From Chloroflexota bacterium (GTDB taxonomy: Bacteria > Chloroflexota > Anaerolineae > Promineifilales > Promineifilaceae): a stretch of 64,000 nucleotides of DNA. A program made the position numbers and the translations under genes. The notes beneath the pieces were generated by a model, which saw nothing but the letters and a program-made list of their open reading frames with translations, had not been told where the DNA came from and ran no database searches. Positions 10,089-21,000 of this stretch are shown piece by piece. The stretch covers positions 1 through 64,000 of the forward strand of contig JABFFZ010000005.1 of the NCBI GenBank assembly GCA_013112725.1, in the 5' to 3' direction. Every line of letters begins with the position of its first letter. Position 1 is the stretch's first letter.

Positions 10089-11258
10089 ATGAAACGACGC
10101 CGCTTGATCTGGATTTTGATGATTGTGATGTTAATTTGTCTGGCCGGGGGTTTGGCAGTTTATGTGACCATTGGCCGGCAGGTGAATCTGGTGGGTATGT
10201 GGGGCGGTGGCAGCGAGACGACGCTGCAAGCACCACCCGGTTTTGAAGTGGAACTGTTTGCCAGTGGGCTGCGTGGGCCGCGTTTTATTGCCTTTGGGCC
10301 AGATGGGGTGCTGTATGTGGCCGACCGGGGCAATAACCGCATCGCCATGCTGCCGGATGCGGACGGCGACGGCCGTGCCGATGACATCCTCTCCTTTGCC
10401 GATAATGTGCCCAGTCCACACAGCCTGGTTTACCACGAAGGCGCATGGTATGTGGGTGTGCCCAGCGGGGTGGTGCGCCTGGAAGATACGGACGGCGACG
10501 GCCGTGCCGATGTGCAGACGACCCTGATTGACACCTTCACCCCGCCCGGCCAACACAGCACCCGCACGGTTATCTTTTTGACGGACGGCCGTATGGCCCT
10601 CGCCGCCGGTTCCACCTGTAACGTCTGCAACGAAACCGACCCGCGCCGGGCGGCCATCACCGTCTATGATAGCCCGGTGGGGCAGGCTACGGCCACCGGT
10701 GAGCGCGTCTTTGCTACCGGCCTGCGTAACGCGGTGGGGTTGGCGATTCATCCAGAGACGGGTGAATTGTGGGCCAGCAACAACGGCCGTGACCTGATGG
10801 GCGACGATTTGCCCCCAGAAACGATCTACATTGTGCGCGACGGGTTGCACTACGGCTGGCCCACCTGCCACAGCGGGGATGTGATTGACCCGGATATGGG
10901 CAGCGCCGATAGCTGCGTGGGCGTGGAACCGCCAATTGCCGAAATGCAGGCGCATATGGCCCCGTTGGGCATGGCCTTTTACACGGGCGGCGCCTTCCCG
11001 GCCGAATACCAGGGCGACCTGTTTATTGCCATGCACGGTTCCTGGAACCGGCGCGTCCCGGTGGGGTACAAGATCATGCGCCTGCCGCTAGATGGCAGCA
11101 CCCCTACCGGCCCGGCCGAAGATTTTGTGACGGGATGGTTGAAGGAAGATGGCACGGCGGACGGCCGTCCCGTTGGTCTGGCCGTGGGGCCAGATGGTGC
11201 GCTGTATATCAGCGACGATAAAGCGGGCTTGATTTATCGGGTAGTAGCCAGACCCTAA
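10089..11258 (+). CDS. Sorbosone dehydrogenase family protein (secreted beta-propeller)
   Basis: A 389-residue protein with an N-terminal signal or anchor segment (LIWILMIVMLICLAGGLAVY) followed by a PQQ-dependent sugar dehydrogenase-type beta-propeller. Typical elements are PPGFEVELFASGLRGPR, GPDGVLYVADRGNNRI, FATGLRNAVGLAIHPETGEL, LHYGWPTCHSGDV, MHGSWNRR and GPDGALYISDD. The ADGDGRADD and TDGDGRADV segments are calcium-binding-like loops. Family members oxidise sugars or aldehydes in the periplasm or outside the cell with PQQ; the exact substrate cannot be read here. The start is ATG 10089 with a weak GAGGT upstream. The stop codon lies inside the left arm of a strong hairpin. Six octamers within the gene mark it as long resident. 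Confidence 0.85.
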   Translation: MKRRRLIWILMIVMLICLAGGLAVYVTIGRQVNLVGMWGGGSETTLQAPPGFEVELFASGLRGPRFIAFGPDGVLYVADRGNNRIAMLPDADGDGRADDILSFADNVPSPHSLVYHEGAWYVGVPSGVVRLEDTDGDGRADVQTTLIDTFTPPGQHSTRTVIFLTDGRMALAAGSTCNVCNETDPRRAAITVYDSPVGQATATGERVFATGLRNAVGLAIHPETGELWASNNGRDLMGDDLPPETIYIVRDGLHYGWPTCHSGDVIDPDMGSADSCVGVEPPIAEMQAHMAPLGMAFYTGGAFPAEYQGDLFIAMHGSWNRRVPVGYKIMRLPLDGSTPTGPAEDFVTGWLKEDGTADGRPVGLAVGPDGALYISDDKAGLIYRVVARP

Positions 11259-11331
11259 GGGTTTTCGGAAACCCTTAGGGTCTTATGGTAGGGAGGCAGA
11301 CCTGACAGGTTTCAGAAAACCTGTCAGGTCT
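11251..11331. terminator. Twin long hairpins between convergent genes
   Basis: First hairpin: GACCCTAAGGGTTT (11251-11264) and its exact complement 11269-11282, loop TCGG; the stop codon of the upstream gene is inside the arm. Second: arms 11298-11312 (AGACCTGACAGGTTT) and 11317-11331, loop of four bases. The first has a close relative at 24816-24848. They lie between convergent genes and could end transcription from both sides, although the T-runs are short. Confidence 0.7.
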
Positions 11332-11334
11332 TAA

Positions 11335-14300
11335 CTATTCAAAGTCAAACTGCCACGAGGCATCGAAGTCATCTTCGACCATGTTGTACGTCAACACCGT
11401 TTGCGCCCCAGCCGACCAGCACCATTTGTCATTCCACCAGCGGGTAGACCAGGAAGTCCACGTCTCTGGTTCGCAGGAGCCAATGCCACCGGCTACCCAC
11501 GCTTCCGCCGAAAGCTGTTCCACCACCGGCGTGCGTTCATAGGTGAAGGTGATGTCGCCGCGGGCGCTGACCACCTTAAGGTAGTTGGTATGCACAAACG
11601 CCCCGGCCAACCCGCCGTAATACTGCCCACCGGCCTGGTCTGACCAGTACCAGCCGCCAAAACGCATCCCACCGTTAATGGTCATCACTTTGGCTACCTT
11701 TTGGCCGTTGACGGTTGTGTCGCCGTAGAGGCGCACATACGCTCCTTTGAGCAGGGTAGTGGCGTTGCTCTCGCCGGGCGCAGCCGGTACCAGGTGCAGA
11801 TGATCCAGCACGTCGGGGAAGTGGTTCTGCAAGACGGGGCTGTTAGGGTCAATCGTTCCCGCCAACACCTGCCCGCCAAACGCACCGGCTTTAAAGGGCA
11901 CGAAGTTCCAGGCCGCTTCCAGGTTCAGGCCGATGTAACGCAGCACCATGTTGTTGTCTTCGTCGCCACCCAGACCGATGGCCCCGGTTGCTTCTTCCAG
12001 GCTAATGTTCCACATTTCAAATTTATGCACCAGGTTCACATCTTTGTGTAGACCCAGACCGGCTTCAATGGCTTGCGTGCCGGGGTTGTAGAGGCCGGTG
12101 ATGTCCAGTGCAACCTGATTGCTCACCAGGCTGCATTGCACATTGACCCCTTCCAGGATGTAATCTCCATAGCGGCTGATCATAAAGCTGACCATTTCGG
12201 CATAGAAGATGGGCTGCGGTTCGTTGTTCTGCTGGATGATCAGTTCCATCGCTACCTGGAATGCTTCTAGCTGCATTCCCAGCCCAATGCCATCCACTTC
12301 CACCTGGCCGCGCATTTTGTTGAAGCGCGCGCCTTGTGCGGCTACCGCGCCCATTGCCCCGCCGCCAAAGTTGGCGGGCAGCGATTGCCCCGGCTGGCTC
12401 TCATACTCGTTGAGGACCTGGGTGGTAATACGGAAGCTGGGATTGGCGAATGTGCCATAGGTAGACCAGACATTGGTGGCTAATGTTTTGTAGCCATCGC
12501 GTTTGGCGTTGCTCATGCCCAGTTGGGCCGCCCAATTGTTCATGGTGGGGTTGGTGGGAACGGGTGGGTTTGCCCCGTTGACCGCTTCGGCCATGGCGCG
12601 GAAAACGGCCGTGCCCGCACTCTGCCCCAGGAAGAATTGAACGTCGCCCGGTTCCATAATCACGCTGGCATCCATGTGCATGATTTGGGCGCTGATGGGC
12701 AGGCCGTAGATATTAATGGCGATAGGGGGGATAAACCCATACTCGCGGAAGCCGAGCAGTAGACCGTGATTTTCCAGGGCACTGGAAGCGTAGACCAGGT
12801 TGGCAAACTCATGGACGACCTGTACCATGGGCAAATCTACCCAGACGCGCGCCCCTTTTAGCTGCTCGTCAAAACCGACGTAGTTGTCGTGCAACTGCAT
12901 CCGCATGTCCGGGTAGTCGCCGGGTGCGCCGGATTCGCGCACCAGCAGGCCAAAGTAGGGGGCGGCAATCGCGCCTTGCACTTCCACAAAACCGATTTGT
13001 GACCAGTCGGTGATGGGAGGGGTGGCGGCGGTGGCATTGGCGTCCCATACGGCCGTTTCACCCAACGCACTCAGCCGCAGCCCGGTCAACAGCAGCGGGA
13101 AGCCGTCGAATTCAAAGTTGGGCCGGTTGGGGGCCACCAGGATGTCATCATGCGGATTGCCATCCGGCCGGAAGCCGACGCCAACGCCCACCAATGTGGG
13201 TGCAGGCTGCCCCGGCAGCGACAGATGGGGCAGTTCCAATGCGCCAATGGTGCGCAGCACCCGATCCCAATGGGGGTAGCCGGGCAAAACAGGCAGCGCC
13301 CCTTCGTCGGCGAAAACGGCGTGGTTGAAGTTGACGTTGGTGTTCCAGTAAGCCAGATTTTCGTAGCCATTGAGCAGTTCGCCGCCGCCAATGCAGCCAT
13401 CCAGCCCAAACCACATGGAGATGAAGCGCAGGTCAAGGTCGGCCGGAAAGGGCAGATCAACATCGCCGGTGATGTGGCTGTCGTAGACCAGGTTGTCCAA
13501 AAAGGAGAGGTCGAAGTTGTCAATGTCGGCCTGATAGCCGTGAATGTTGGTAGTGAGCGGCGTGCTGATCTGGGCCTGGAAACGTTCGCTGATGCCGCCG
13601 TGCCGGATGTAGCTGTCTACAATGGCGGGCAGGGAAGCGATCTGGCCAGAGGGGCACGCTTTCCAGAAGAGGCCGTGATCGGTGCGGCGCACGTTGAGGC
13701 CCGGTTCTAGCTCGGCCGGGTTTTCCAGCCCCAGGTCTACCGTGTCGCCGGGGCGGGTGGCCCACAGCGCGGAGGTAGCCAGGCCGCTGATGGTCTGGCC
13801 AGGGCGTTGGCTGGTGGTTACCTGGCCCAGATAGAGTTCGCTGTTGAGCAGGCCGGCGACAAAGCCGTTGGGCAGCATCCATTCGGTAGCGGTGGTATTG
13901 GGGGTCACGGCCGTGTACAGCCCACCCCGATCATCCACCGTCAGTTGGTTGAATTGGACGGTGACGACGGCCTGGGTGTCTTCGTTGACGGTCTGGTGGT
14001 GGCTGAACGTGGCTACGCCATTGCCCAAAGACCCGGTGACGATCTGGCTGCCGGCCAGGGTGAGGTTTTTGTTGCCGGGAAGATTCAGGCTAAAGCCATA
14101 GGGGTAGCTGGCCAGGTAGCTCATGGGCACGGCGCTGTCAAACACGCCACCCAGACCGGCAGGGGTGAGGTGGAGGCTGTTGGCTACGGCCGTGTAACGG
14201 CCGCGCAAGAAACCATCGTTGGCGTCGCCGGCGTTCAGATTGCCGGGGCCGGGGCGTTGGTAGCCGTTGGCGGCCGCCGGGTTGTAACGTTCGCGGTAAT

Positions 14301-17300
14301 CCATGCAGCCGCCGGCCATCTCGATACCGGCAGGGGTGACGGTGAATTGGCCGGTGGGGACGACGGTGGTGGGTAGCGTCTCCAGGTTGAAGCCCAGAAT
14401 GGGGTCATCACCGGCAGCGCAGCCGTGGGTGGCAATGTTGCTGATGTTGGTCTGGAAGATGAAATCCAGGTTAGCATGGAGCCTTAAATCTGTCCCGGCC
14501 AGATTCAGGGTGTCTAGCTCGGCGCCATTGGCGTCAATGGTGCGGATGTTGGAGGGCATGATGACGCGCACTTTGCCGGAGCCGTAATTGATGTTGGCGA
14601 AGAATGGCCGGGCAATAATCTCCGCCACCTGGTAAGACTGCCCGGTTTCCGATGTCACCAGCAGGGGTGACCCGGTGTTGGCGATGACGTTTACATTGAT
14701 GAAGCCGGTGCAAACGTGGTTTTGCGCGTCAGCGACGGTGATATTTTGGAACTGCATGGGGATGAAAACGGGCGCGCCGTTCTGGATGACGCGCAAGTCG
14801 CCCCAGCCGGAGATGTTGTTGCCGACCATGGCCGTGATGATCAGGTTATGCACTTCAAAACCATCGCCAAAGAGCAGCGGCTGGGTAAAGTCGTTGCCGT
14901 TGGGCAAAATGGGGGTGCAGTTGGGGATGACAATGGGCTGGTTGGGGGTGTACAGGGTGCTTTGCACCAGCCCTTGCCCGATGGGGACGGGGATGTAACC
15001 GCCGGCCTGGGGTTCGGCGTTGGTATCGAACTGCATGGGGATGGTGTAGCCGACCGGTTCGCCGGTGCGCACGTCAAACTCCATGATGCTGTAGAAGTAA
15101 CGGCCGTGTTGGGCGCTGGCGTCTATGTAATTGCCAATGCACATGGATGAAGGGAAGATGGGGGTGATCTGGTTATAGCCTTCGTCCGGGCTGACGCTGC
15201 GGAAGACGGCGTACAGGCGCATCCCACCAATGGGGCTGCCATCTTCGCAGGAGTTCCAGCCGAGCATGGTCCCGGCGTTGGCGTTCCAATCGAGTTGGGT
15301 CAGTTCAAACAGCACCAGGGGGCGACGGCCGTCGCTGAGGGCGCGGTAGAAGCGCGGTTCAGAGGAAAGCTCACCCAGGCCAAATTTGAGTACGGCCGTG
15401 ACCGTATAGCTGTACAGTTCGCCGGCCCGCACATCTGCGTCGTTGTAGGTACGGACGCTGGGGCCAATGTTGTTGATGACGGTGGGATCGTTGTTGCCGC
15501 CAGAGATGGTTTCCCGGTTCAGGCGAAAGCCGCCAACCAGGGGCGAGTTGGTCATTTCCCACTCGACGCGCGCGGTGGCGTTGCCCCATTCATCCAGGGC
15601 GACGGTGGTGATGTTGGTCAGGATGGGGTTGGGTAAGTTGGGCGGTTGTTCGCTCACCCATTCGTCAATCACCGCCGGGCTAGATGGCTCGGAGATGTTG
15701 CCAAATTCATCTACCGCCCGCACGGTGCAGGGCACGTCGTCCAGGGTGAAGGGCGGCTGGTACAGGTCAGTAATGACAAAGGCGGGCATATCGCCGTTGA
15801 CGGCCGTTTGTTCCAACAAGAAAATTTCTTCACCGTCCGGCCAGAAGGTGCAGCCCACCAGGTAGCGGGTTACATTGGCATCCCCGTCGGCAATCAGGCA
15901 GTAGTCGGGCGTGGGGTCGCTGGGGGTGGGCGAGCAGTAGAACGCGCTCAGCACGGGGCGGCCCGGCGGGGTGATGTCGTGCAGGGTGGCGTGGACGGGC
16001 ATGGTGTATTGGCTGCGGTTGCCAGATTCGTCTACCGCTTGCAGGCGATACCAGCGCGCCTCATCCAACTGCGGGTCGTTGTCCACCCATTGGAAGGTAT
16101 TGGCGTTCACGGTGGCTACTTGCAGCCAGCAGTCGGCGTCGTTAACACATTCGGCGGCGGGCGTGCTGCTGTTGAAAGCGCGGGTGCGCTCGACGCGGAA
16201 GCCGGCCAGGTCGGCGGGCGGGTCGGGCATTTCCCAGGAGAGTGTGACCTGGGTATGGCCGGCGTTGACGGTCGCCCGCGCATTTTGCGGTGGCAGCGGC
16301 GGCAGGAAGTCATAGGTGGTGACGGGTACGGCCGTGCTGAATTGGGCGCTGTGGGCCGGCCACTGCCGAATTTGCCCCAGGGCGTCGCGGGGGGCCACGC
16401 GGTAGACGTAGTCGCCATGTGCCGGGGTGGGGTCGGCATAGAAATGTTCGATCATCTGGTAATCTTGCCTGACGGCGCCTTCCAGAATGACGCCCGAAGC
16501 CACAATGTCTGGCGGGGCAGCGGCGATGGGCTGCACGGAAATTTCGCCATTAACCTGGGCCAGGGCGTTGGGGGTGGTGCGCGGCGCGCGGTAGATGTCG
16601 TAGCCAATCGTCCAGGCGGCGGGGAAGGCTGTGCCTGCCGGTTCACCCACATCCCAGCGCAGATAGGCGTTTTGGTGGAAGCGGCGGTCGGCCTGCACCT
16701 GGCCCCAATCGGTGGCTTTGGCGTGGGTCAGTTCGCTGGTTTCAGGGTCAAGCTGCACAGCCTGGACGTTTTGCGGCGCGGGCAGAGGGGTAAGCTGCCC
16801 GGCGATGAGCGTGACTTCCCCCATCAGTTCATCATCGGCGGCGCGCACCACGCGGTAGCTGTAGCTGGTTCCAGGTGTAAAGTCGGTGTCCAGATAGCCC
16901 CAGCCGTTGATGAGGGCGATGGGGTAATACTCGTTGCTCAGTTTTTGGGCGACGAGCATGTTTTCATCCAGCATGGCGTACAGGGCCGGGATGTTGTTGA
17001 TATTTTGGTCGGCGTATTCGGCGCGCAAGTCGTCATAGAGGGTGGGCCAACGGCCGTCGGTACTGTTGAGTGTGGCGATGGCGGCGGCGGCGTTTGCTTC
17101 CCGGCCGACGGTATCCAGCAGTTGGTACGCGCCGCCGGCGGCGCGGCGATACACCTCGAATTGGGTGTTGCAGTTGGCCGTGCAGAACCAGCGGATGAGG
17201 GTGCGGTCTGTGCCCGTGGCGTAGCCGATGGTGGGCGCTTCCGGTTCTTCGGGGATGGTAATGATGGGCAGGAAGGTCTGGTATTCCCCACCGGCGCGCA

Positions 17301-17406
17301 CAGCCGCCTGTGACCGCGAGGCGAAGCTGATGGCCAGGATGAATAGAAGCAAGAGCAGCCCTTTGAGGGGAGTCAAGTTTCTGGGTGAGAATGATTGTTG
17401 GTGCAT
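11335..17406 (-). CDS. Giant secreted protein with fibronectin-III-like domains
   Basis: About 2023 residues from ATG 17406, chosen because AAGGA lies 8 bases upstream and a signal peptide follows directly (LKGLLLLLFILAISFASRSQA). After it comes QTFLPIITIPE, similar to the C-terminal tails of other secreted proteins here, then a series of Fn3-like modules. Module strands seen include TLIRWFCTANCNTQFEVYRR, QVTLSWEMPDPPADLAGFRV and ARVEWEMTNSPLVGGFRLNR, over roughly residues 35-750. The remaining 1250 residues are beta-rich, Asn/Gly-rich and without a recognised catalytic motif. The C-terminus (DASWQFDFE) has no sorting tail or membrane helix. It is likely a cell-surface or released structural or adhesive protein. 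It is monocistronic, facing the globin gene's transcription direction, and carries about ten octamers. Confidence 0.75.
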   Translation of the reverse strand: MHQQSFSPRNLTPLKGLLLLLFILAISFASRSQAAVRAGGEYQTFLPIITIPEEPEAPTIGYATGTDRTLIRWFCTANCNTQFEVYRRAAGGAYQLLDTVGREANAAAAIATLNSTDGRWPTLYDDLRAEYADQNINNIPALYAMLDENMLVAQKLSNEYYPIALINGWGYLDTDFTPGTSYSYRVVRAADDELMGEVTLIAGQLTPLPAPQNVQAVQLDPETSELTHAKATDWGQVQADRRFHQNAYLRWDVGEPAGTAFPAAWTIGYDIYRAPRTTPNALAQVNGEISVQPIAAAPPDIVASGVILEGAVRQDYQMIEHFYADPTPAHGDYVYRVAPRDALGQIRQWPAHSAQFSTAVPVTTYDFLPPLPPQNARATVNAGHTQVTLSWEMPDPPADLAGFRVERTRAFNSSTPAAECVNDADCWLQVATVNANTFQWVDNDPQLDEARWYRLQAVDESGNRSQYTMPVHATLHDITPPGRPVLSAFYCSPTPSDPTPDYCLIADGDANVTRYLVGCTFWPDGEEIFLLEQTAVNGDMPAFVITDLYQPPFTLDDVPCTVRAVDEFGNISEPSSPAVIDEWVSEQPPNLPNPILTNITTVALDEWGNATARVEWEMTNSPLVGGFRLNRETISGGNNDPTVINNIGPSVRTYNDADVRAGELYSYTVTAVLKFGLGELSSEPRFYRALSDGRRPLVLFELTQLDWNANAGTMLGWNSCEDGSPIGGMRLYAVFRSVSPDEGYNQITPIFPSSMCIGNYIDASAQHGRYFYSIMEFDVRTGEPVGYTIPMQFDTNAEPQAGGYIPVPIGQGLVQSTLYTPNQPIVIPNCTPILPNGNDFTQPLLFGDGFEVHNLIITAMVGNNISGWGDLRVIQNGAPVFIPMQFQNITVADAQNHVCTGFINVNVIANTGSPLLVTSETGQSYQVAEIIARPFFANINYGSGKVRVIMPSNIRTIDANGAELDTLNLAGTDLRLHANLDFIFQTNISNIATHGCAAGDDPILGFNLETLPTTVVPTGQFTVTPAGIEMAGGCMDYRERYNPAAANGYQRPGPGNLNAGDANDGFLRGRYTAVANSLHLTPAGLGGVFDSAVPMSYLASYPYGFSLNLPGNKNLTLAGSQIVTGSLGNGVATFSHHQTVNEDTQAVVTVQFNQLTVDDRGGLYTAVTPNTTATEWMLPNGFVAGLLNSELYLGQVTTSQRPGQTISGLATSALWATRPGDTVDLGLENPAELEPGLNVRRTDHGLFWKACPSGQIASLPAIVDSYIRHGGISERFQAQISTPLTTNIHGYQADIDNFDLSFLDNLVYDSHITGDVDLPFPADLDLRFISMWFGLDGCIGGGELLNGYENLAYWNTNVNFNHAVFADEGALPVLPGYPHWDRVLRTIGALELPHLSLPGQPAPTLVGVGVGFRPDGNPHDDILVAPNRPNFEFDGFPLLLTGLRLSALGETAVWDANATAATPPITDWSQIGFVEVQGAIAAPYFGLLVRESGAPGDYPDMRMQLHDNYVGFDEQLKGARVWVDLPMVQVVHEFANLVYASSALENHGLLLGFREYGFIPPIAINIYGLPISAQIMHMDASVIMEPGDVQFFLGQSAGTAVFRAMAEAVNGANPPVPTNPTMNNWAAQLGMSNAKRDGYKTLATNVWSTYGTFANPSFRITTQVLNEYESQPGQSLPANFGGGAMGAVAAQGARFNKMRGQVEVDGIGLGMQLEAFQVAMELIIQQNNEPQPIFYAEMVSFMISRYGDYILEGVNVQCSLVSNQVALDITGLYNPGTQAIEAGLGLHKDVNLVHKFEMWNISLEEATGAIGLGGDEDNNMVLRYIGLNLEAAWNFVPFKAGAFGGQVLAGTIDPNSPVLQNHFPDVLDHLHLVPAAPGESNATTLLKGAYVRLYGDTTVNGQKVAKVMTINGGMRFGGWYWSDQAGGQYYGGLAGAFVHTNYLKVVSARGDITFTYERTPVVEQLSAEAWVAGGIGSCEPETWTSWSTRWWNDKWCWSAGAQTVLTYNMVEDDFDASWQFDFE

Positions 17407-17505
17407 TTCGTTTTCCTTATGTGTGTGTATGGCTGATAAAAGTGAGGCGTTCCCACGCTTCTCACCGTCCACTTTCCCCTGTTCTCTTTTTTTTCTCTTC
17501 CAGTT

Positions 17506-17925
17506 TCAGGCAACGGCCGTTTCCCGTGCGGCTTCTTGCATGGTGGAGGCCAGGATGGTGTAAACGGCCGTCCATGCTTCCTCCACTTCGGCCGTAAAAT
17601 GCGCCCCCAACCCCTGGCCCAGCGTCCATAACAACGCCGCGCCTACGGTCTGGTAGTGCTGTTCCTGAACGCCGTAACCAATGTGCCGGATCCCAAGCTG
17701 GCGCACCGCTGGTAAGATTCTTTCCGGTTTATTGAGTCCACCGACGGCAAAGGCCAGCGTGGTGATCAGGTGGTGTTTTTGTTCGCTCATGTCCGCTTTG
17801 AAGAGGCGGCGCAGGCTGGGGTCTAGCTCAAAAAGGCGGTCGTAAAACAGATTGGCCGCAATATCGGCTATCGGTTTGACCCTCTCAAAACTTTCCTGCA
17901 CTAATTGAATTTGCCTCTGGTTCAT
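17506..17925 (-). CDS. Single-domain globin (Vitreoscilla haemoglobin/flavohaemoglobin type)
   Basis: A 139-residue haem globin. It opens with QLVQESFERVKPIADIAANL and LFYDRLFELDPSLRRLF, the A-C helix region of bacterial globins. A Gln/His-rich E-helix follows (EQKHHLITTLAFAVGGL). The F-helix has the proximal His in LGIRHIGYGV, followed by HYQTVGAALLWTL. No reductase domain is attached. Family knowledge points to oxygen binding or nitric-oxide detoxification in the cytoplasm. The gene is transcribed away from the SARP regulator across a 148-base region with a perfect 15-bp inverted repeat, so the regulator may control it; that link is inference. Confidence 0.9.
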   Translation of the reverse strand: MNQRQIQLVQESFERVKPIADIAANLFYDRLFELDPSLRRLFKADMSEQKHHLITTLAFAVGGLNKPERILPAVRQLGIRHIGYGVQEQHYQTVGAALLWTLGQGLGAHFTAEVEEAWTAVYTILASTMQEAARETAVA

Positions 17926-17953
17926 TCGGTGTCAATCTCCTTGTATCAAAATG

Positions 17954-17986
17954 AGATTGGTTCAATCTCCCAGATTGAACCAATCT
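17954..17986. promoter_or_regulatory. Perfect 15-bp inverted repeat in a divergent promoter region
   Basis: AGATTGGTTCAATCT (17954-17968) and AGATTGAACCAATCT (17972-17986) are exact reverse complements separated by CCC. The site lies between the divergent globin (start 17925) and SARP regulator (start 18074) genes. It could be an operator, or one more of the AGATTGG-type intergenic repeats common in this genome. Confidence 0.5.
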
Positions 17987-18073
17987 GCAATTCGTATTCA
18001 TCAGAGGCACTATAGGCAGCTATCGTCACAAGAACGTGACAAGAACGTGAGCTTTTTGGTTAGAATAGGGGGG

Positions 18074-21000
18074 ATGATGCAACTCTCGTTGACCTTATTT
18101 GGCGGCTTCACGGCCGTGACCGCCATCGGCCCCTCTCTCCATTTCCCCACCGACAAGGCGCGGGCCTTACTGGCCTACCTGGCCTTGACGCCGGATAGTC
18201 CGCTGCGGCGCGAGGCATTGGCCGGGCTTTTCTGGCCGGAGCAGCCCGAAGAACTGGCGCGGCAAAATCTGCGCCAGACGCTCTCGCGCCTGCGCAAAAG
18301 CCTGGATCAGGCGCAGCCCGGTTTGGGCGCGCAACTGCTGACGGTGACGCGGCAAACGGTGGAACTGCACGGGCCGTTTAACACAGCGGACGTGACCAGT
18401 TTTTGGGAGCAGGTGACGGCCGTCGCCAGCCACCCCCATACCAGCCTGCCGGCCTGTTCGGTTTGCCTGGTGCGGTTGGAAACGGCCGTCGCCCTTTACC
18501 GGCGCGGCGATTTCCTGGCGGGATTGTCTCTGCCCGATGCGGCTGGTTTTGAAGAGTGGCTGCTGTTACAGCGCGAGCGGTTGTACCAGAGCCAGTTAGC
18601 CGCGCTAGGCCAGTTAGCCGCTGCTTATGAGCAGCAGGGAGCTTTTGACGCGGCGCATCGTTATGCTTTGTGGCAAATAGAGTTGGAACCCTGGCGCGAA
18701 GAGGCGCACCGCCAGGTGATGCGCCTGCTGGTACGGAACGGGGAACGCGGCCAGGCATTGGCGCAGTATGAAACCTGCCGCCAACTCTTGCAGACGGAAC
18801 TGGGCATTGAACCGGCGGCGGAGACGGTGCAATTATGGCAGCAAATTAAAGGGGGGGTGTACCAGCCGGCGGGAATGCGCCGGACGCACATTCACCATTT
18901 TCCCAACGACCTGACCCCTTTTGTGGGGCGGGAACGGGAACTGGCGGAGATTCTGGCGCTGCTGCGCGAAAAGCAGTGCCGGGTGCTGACGCTGCTGGGG
19001 CCTGGAGGCATGGGAAAGACCCGTCTGGCGGTGCAGGTGTGCCGGGTGCTGGCAGACGGCGGCGCGACGACCGATGAAGGTGGGGTCTATGGCGATGGGG
19101 CCTATTTTGTGCCACTGACGGCCGTCACAGACGCGGAAATGCTGGTGACGGCCGTTGCCCAGGCTGTCGGGTTGCCGTTGGCCGAGCATCTCCCGCCACG
19201 CCAACAATTGCTCACTTATTTGCGGGACAAACAAATGCTGCTGGTTGGCGACAATTTTGAACAGGTAGCCGCGGGGGCAGAGTTGGTGGCCGCTGCTGCC
19301 GCCGCCGCGCCGCAGGTGCAATGGCTGCTCACCAGCCAGCAGCCGCTCAATGTGCATGCCGAGCGCCGTTTTGTGGTGGGGGGATTGGATTATGCGGCGG
19401 CAGAAACCGCGGATGCGGTGCAATTATTCCTTAGCAGCGCGCGGCGGGTGCGGCCTGACTTTCGCCTGACCGCTGCCGACCTGCCGGCCTTATGGGAACT
19501 ATGCCGCTTGTTGGATGGGATGCCGCTGGCTTTGGAAATTGCCGCCGGTTGGGTGCGCTTGATGGATTGCCCGGCCATTTTGCGGGAGACGCAAAAGAGC
19601 CTGGATTTTCTGGCGGCGCCCTGGGGTGATTTACCGGCGCAGCGGCAAAGCGTGCGGGCGGTGTTGGCGCATTCCTGGCAGCAGTTACCGCCCCACTTGC
19701 AGGGGGCGCTGCGGCGGATGGTGCTGTTTACCGGTGGTTTTACGCTGGAGGCGGCGCTGGTAGTGCTGCCGGATGTGACTATGACGGATATGGCGGCGCT
19801 GCTGGACAAATCGTTGGTGACGTGGCGGGCCGACGGCCGTTACCACATGCACCAATTGTTGCGTACCTTTGTGCAGCAGCAGTCGCCAGGGTTGCCCGAA
19901 GAGGAGGCCCTCTTCCGCACCGAGTACTGCCGCTATTACCTGCATTTTTTGGCCGACCAGGCGGCAAAACTAAATGGGCAAAACCCGCAGCAGGCGATTG
20001 CCGCCATACAACATGATCTGGACAATGTGCGCCAGGCGTGGCAGTGGGCGTTGGCAGACCACCTGGCAGAACATATGGCAGAGCATACACTGGCGGAGCT
20101 TGGCCAGGTGGTGAGTGGCCTGGGGCGGTTTTACCATGTGGTGGGCTTGTTTGAGGAGGGTGAAAGGCAGTTTTTAGCGGCGTTGGCAATGGCGGTGGGC
20201 TGGCCAGCGTCGGCAGAAACGGCCGTGTTGCAGGCGCAGTTCCATTTGCAAGCCTCTCACTTTTTGGGGCAAACCGGCCAGTATCAGGTGGCGATTGAGC
20301 AGGCACAGCAGGCGCAAAAATTGGCAGCGGCGTTGGATGATGTAGATTTGCGGGCGCAGGCATTTGGGCTGGAGGGTGAGTGGCAGCGGCATCTGGGGCA
20401 GTTTGCCCAGGCGCGGCATTGTCTGGACACGGCCGTGTCCCTTTTCCCCACACCCAACCGCAACCGGGGCTACGCCCGCACCCTCCACCAGATCGGCCAG
20501 ATGTACCAAATTCAGAGCCGGTATGAGGCGGCGTTGGCGGCCTTTGGCCAGGCCCGGCAGGTATACGAAGCAGTGGGCGACCAGACGGAGATGTCTACGT
20601 TGTTGGGCAATATGGCCGAAGTTTATCGGCTGAAGGCGGACTATCCCCAGGCGTTGGCGTGCAGCCAGCAAGCCCTGGCGCTGGCTGAAGCGATTGGCTA
20701 CAAACAGGCCATTGTCCAGAATTCCATAGTTTTGGCGGCGATTCAGCAAGATCAGGGGGAGGTGGCGCTGGCACAGTTCACCTGCCAGCAGGCGCTGGCG
20801 GTGGCCAAAGGATTGGGTTATGTGCGTGGCATTATCAACAGCCATATCAGCCTGGGGGTCATGTGCCTGGCCCAAAGCAAATTGGCGGAGGCGGCGCAGT
20901 GGCTGCACCTGGCGCGGGCGCAGGCGGAGGAGGTGGGGCTGCCCGATCTGGTGGCCAGAGCCGCCGGGAAACAGGGGGTTGTGCATGCCCATCGCGGTGA

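Noticed and set aside
15646-17313. 555-codon open frame on the plus strand
   Set aside because: It is antisense to the giant Fn3-like gene, whose translation shows a signal peptide and domain strands. The plus frame has biased Gly/Val/Arg composition and no motif.
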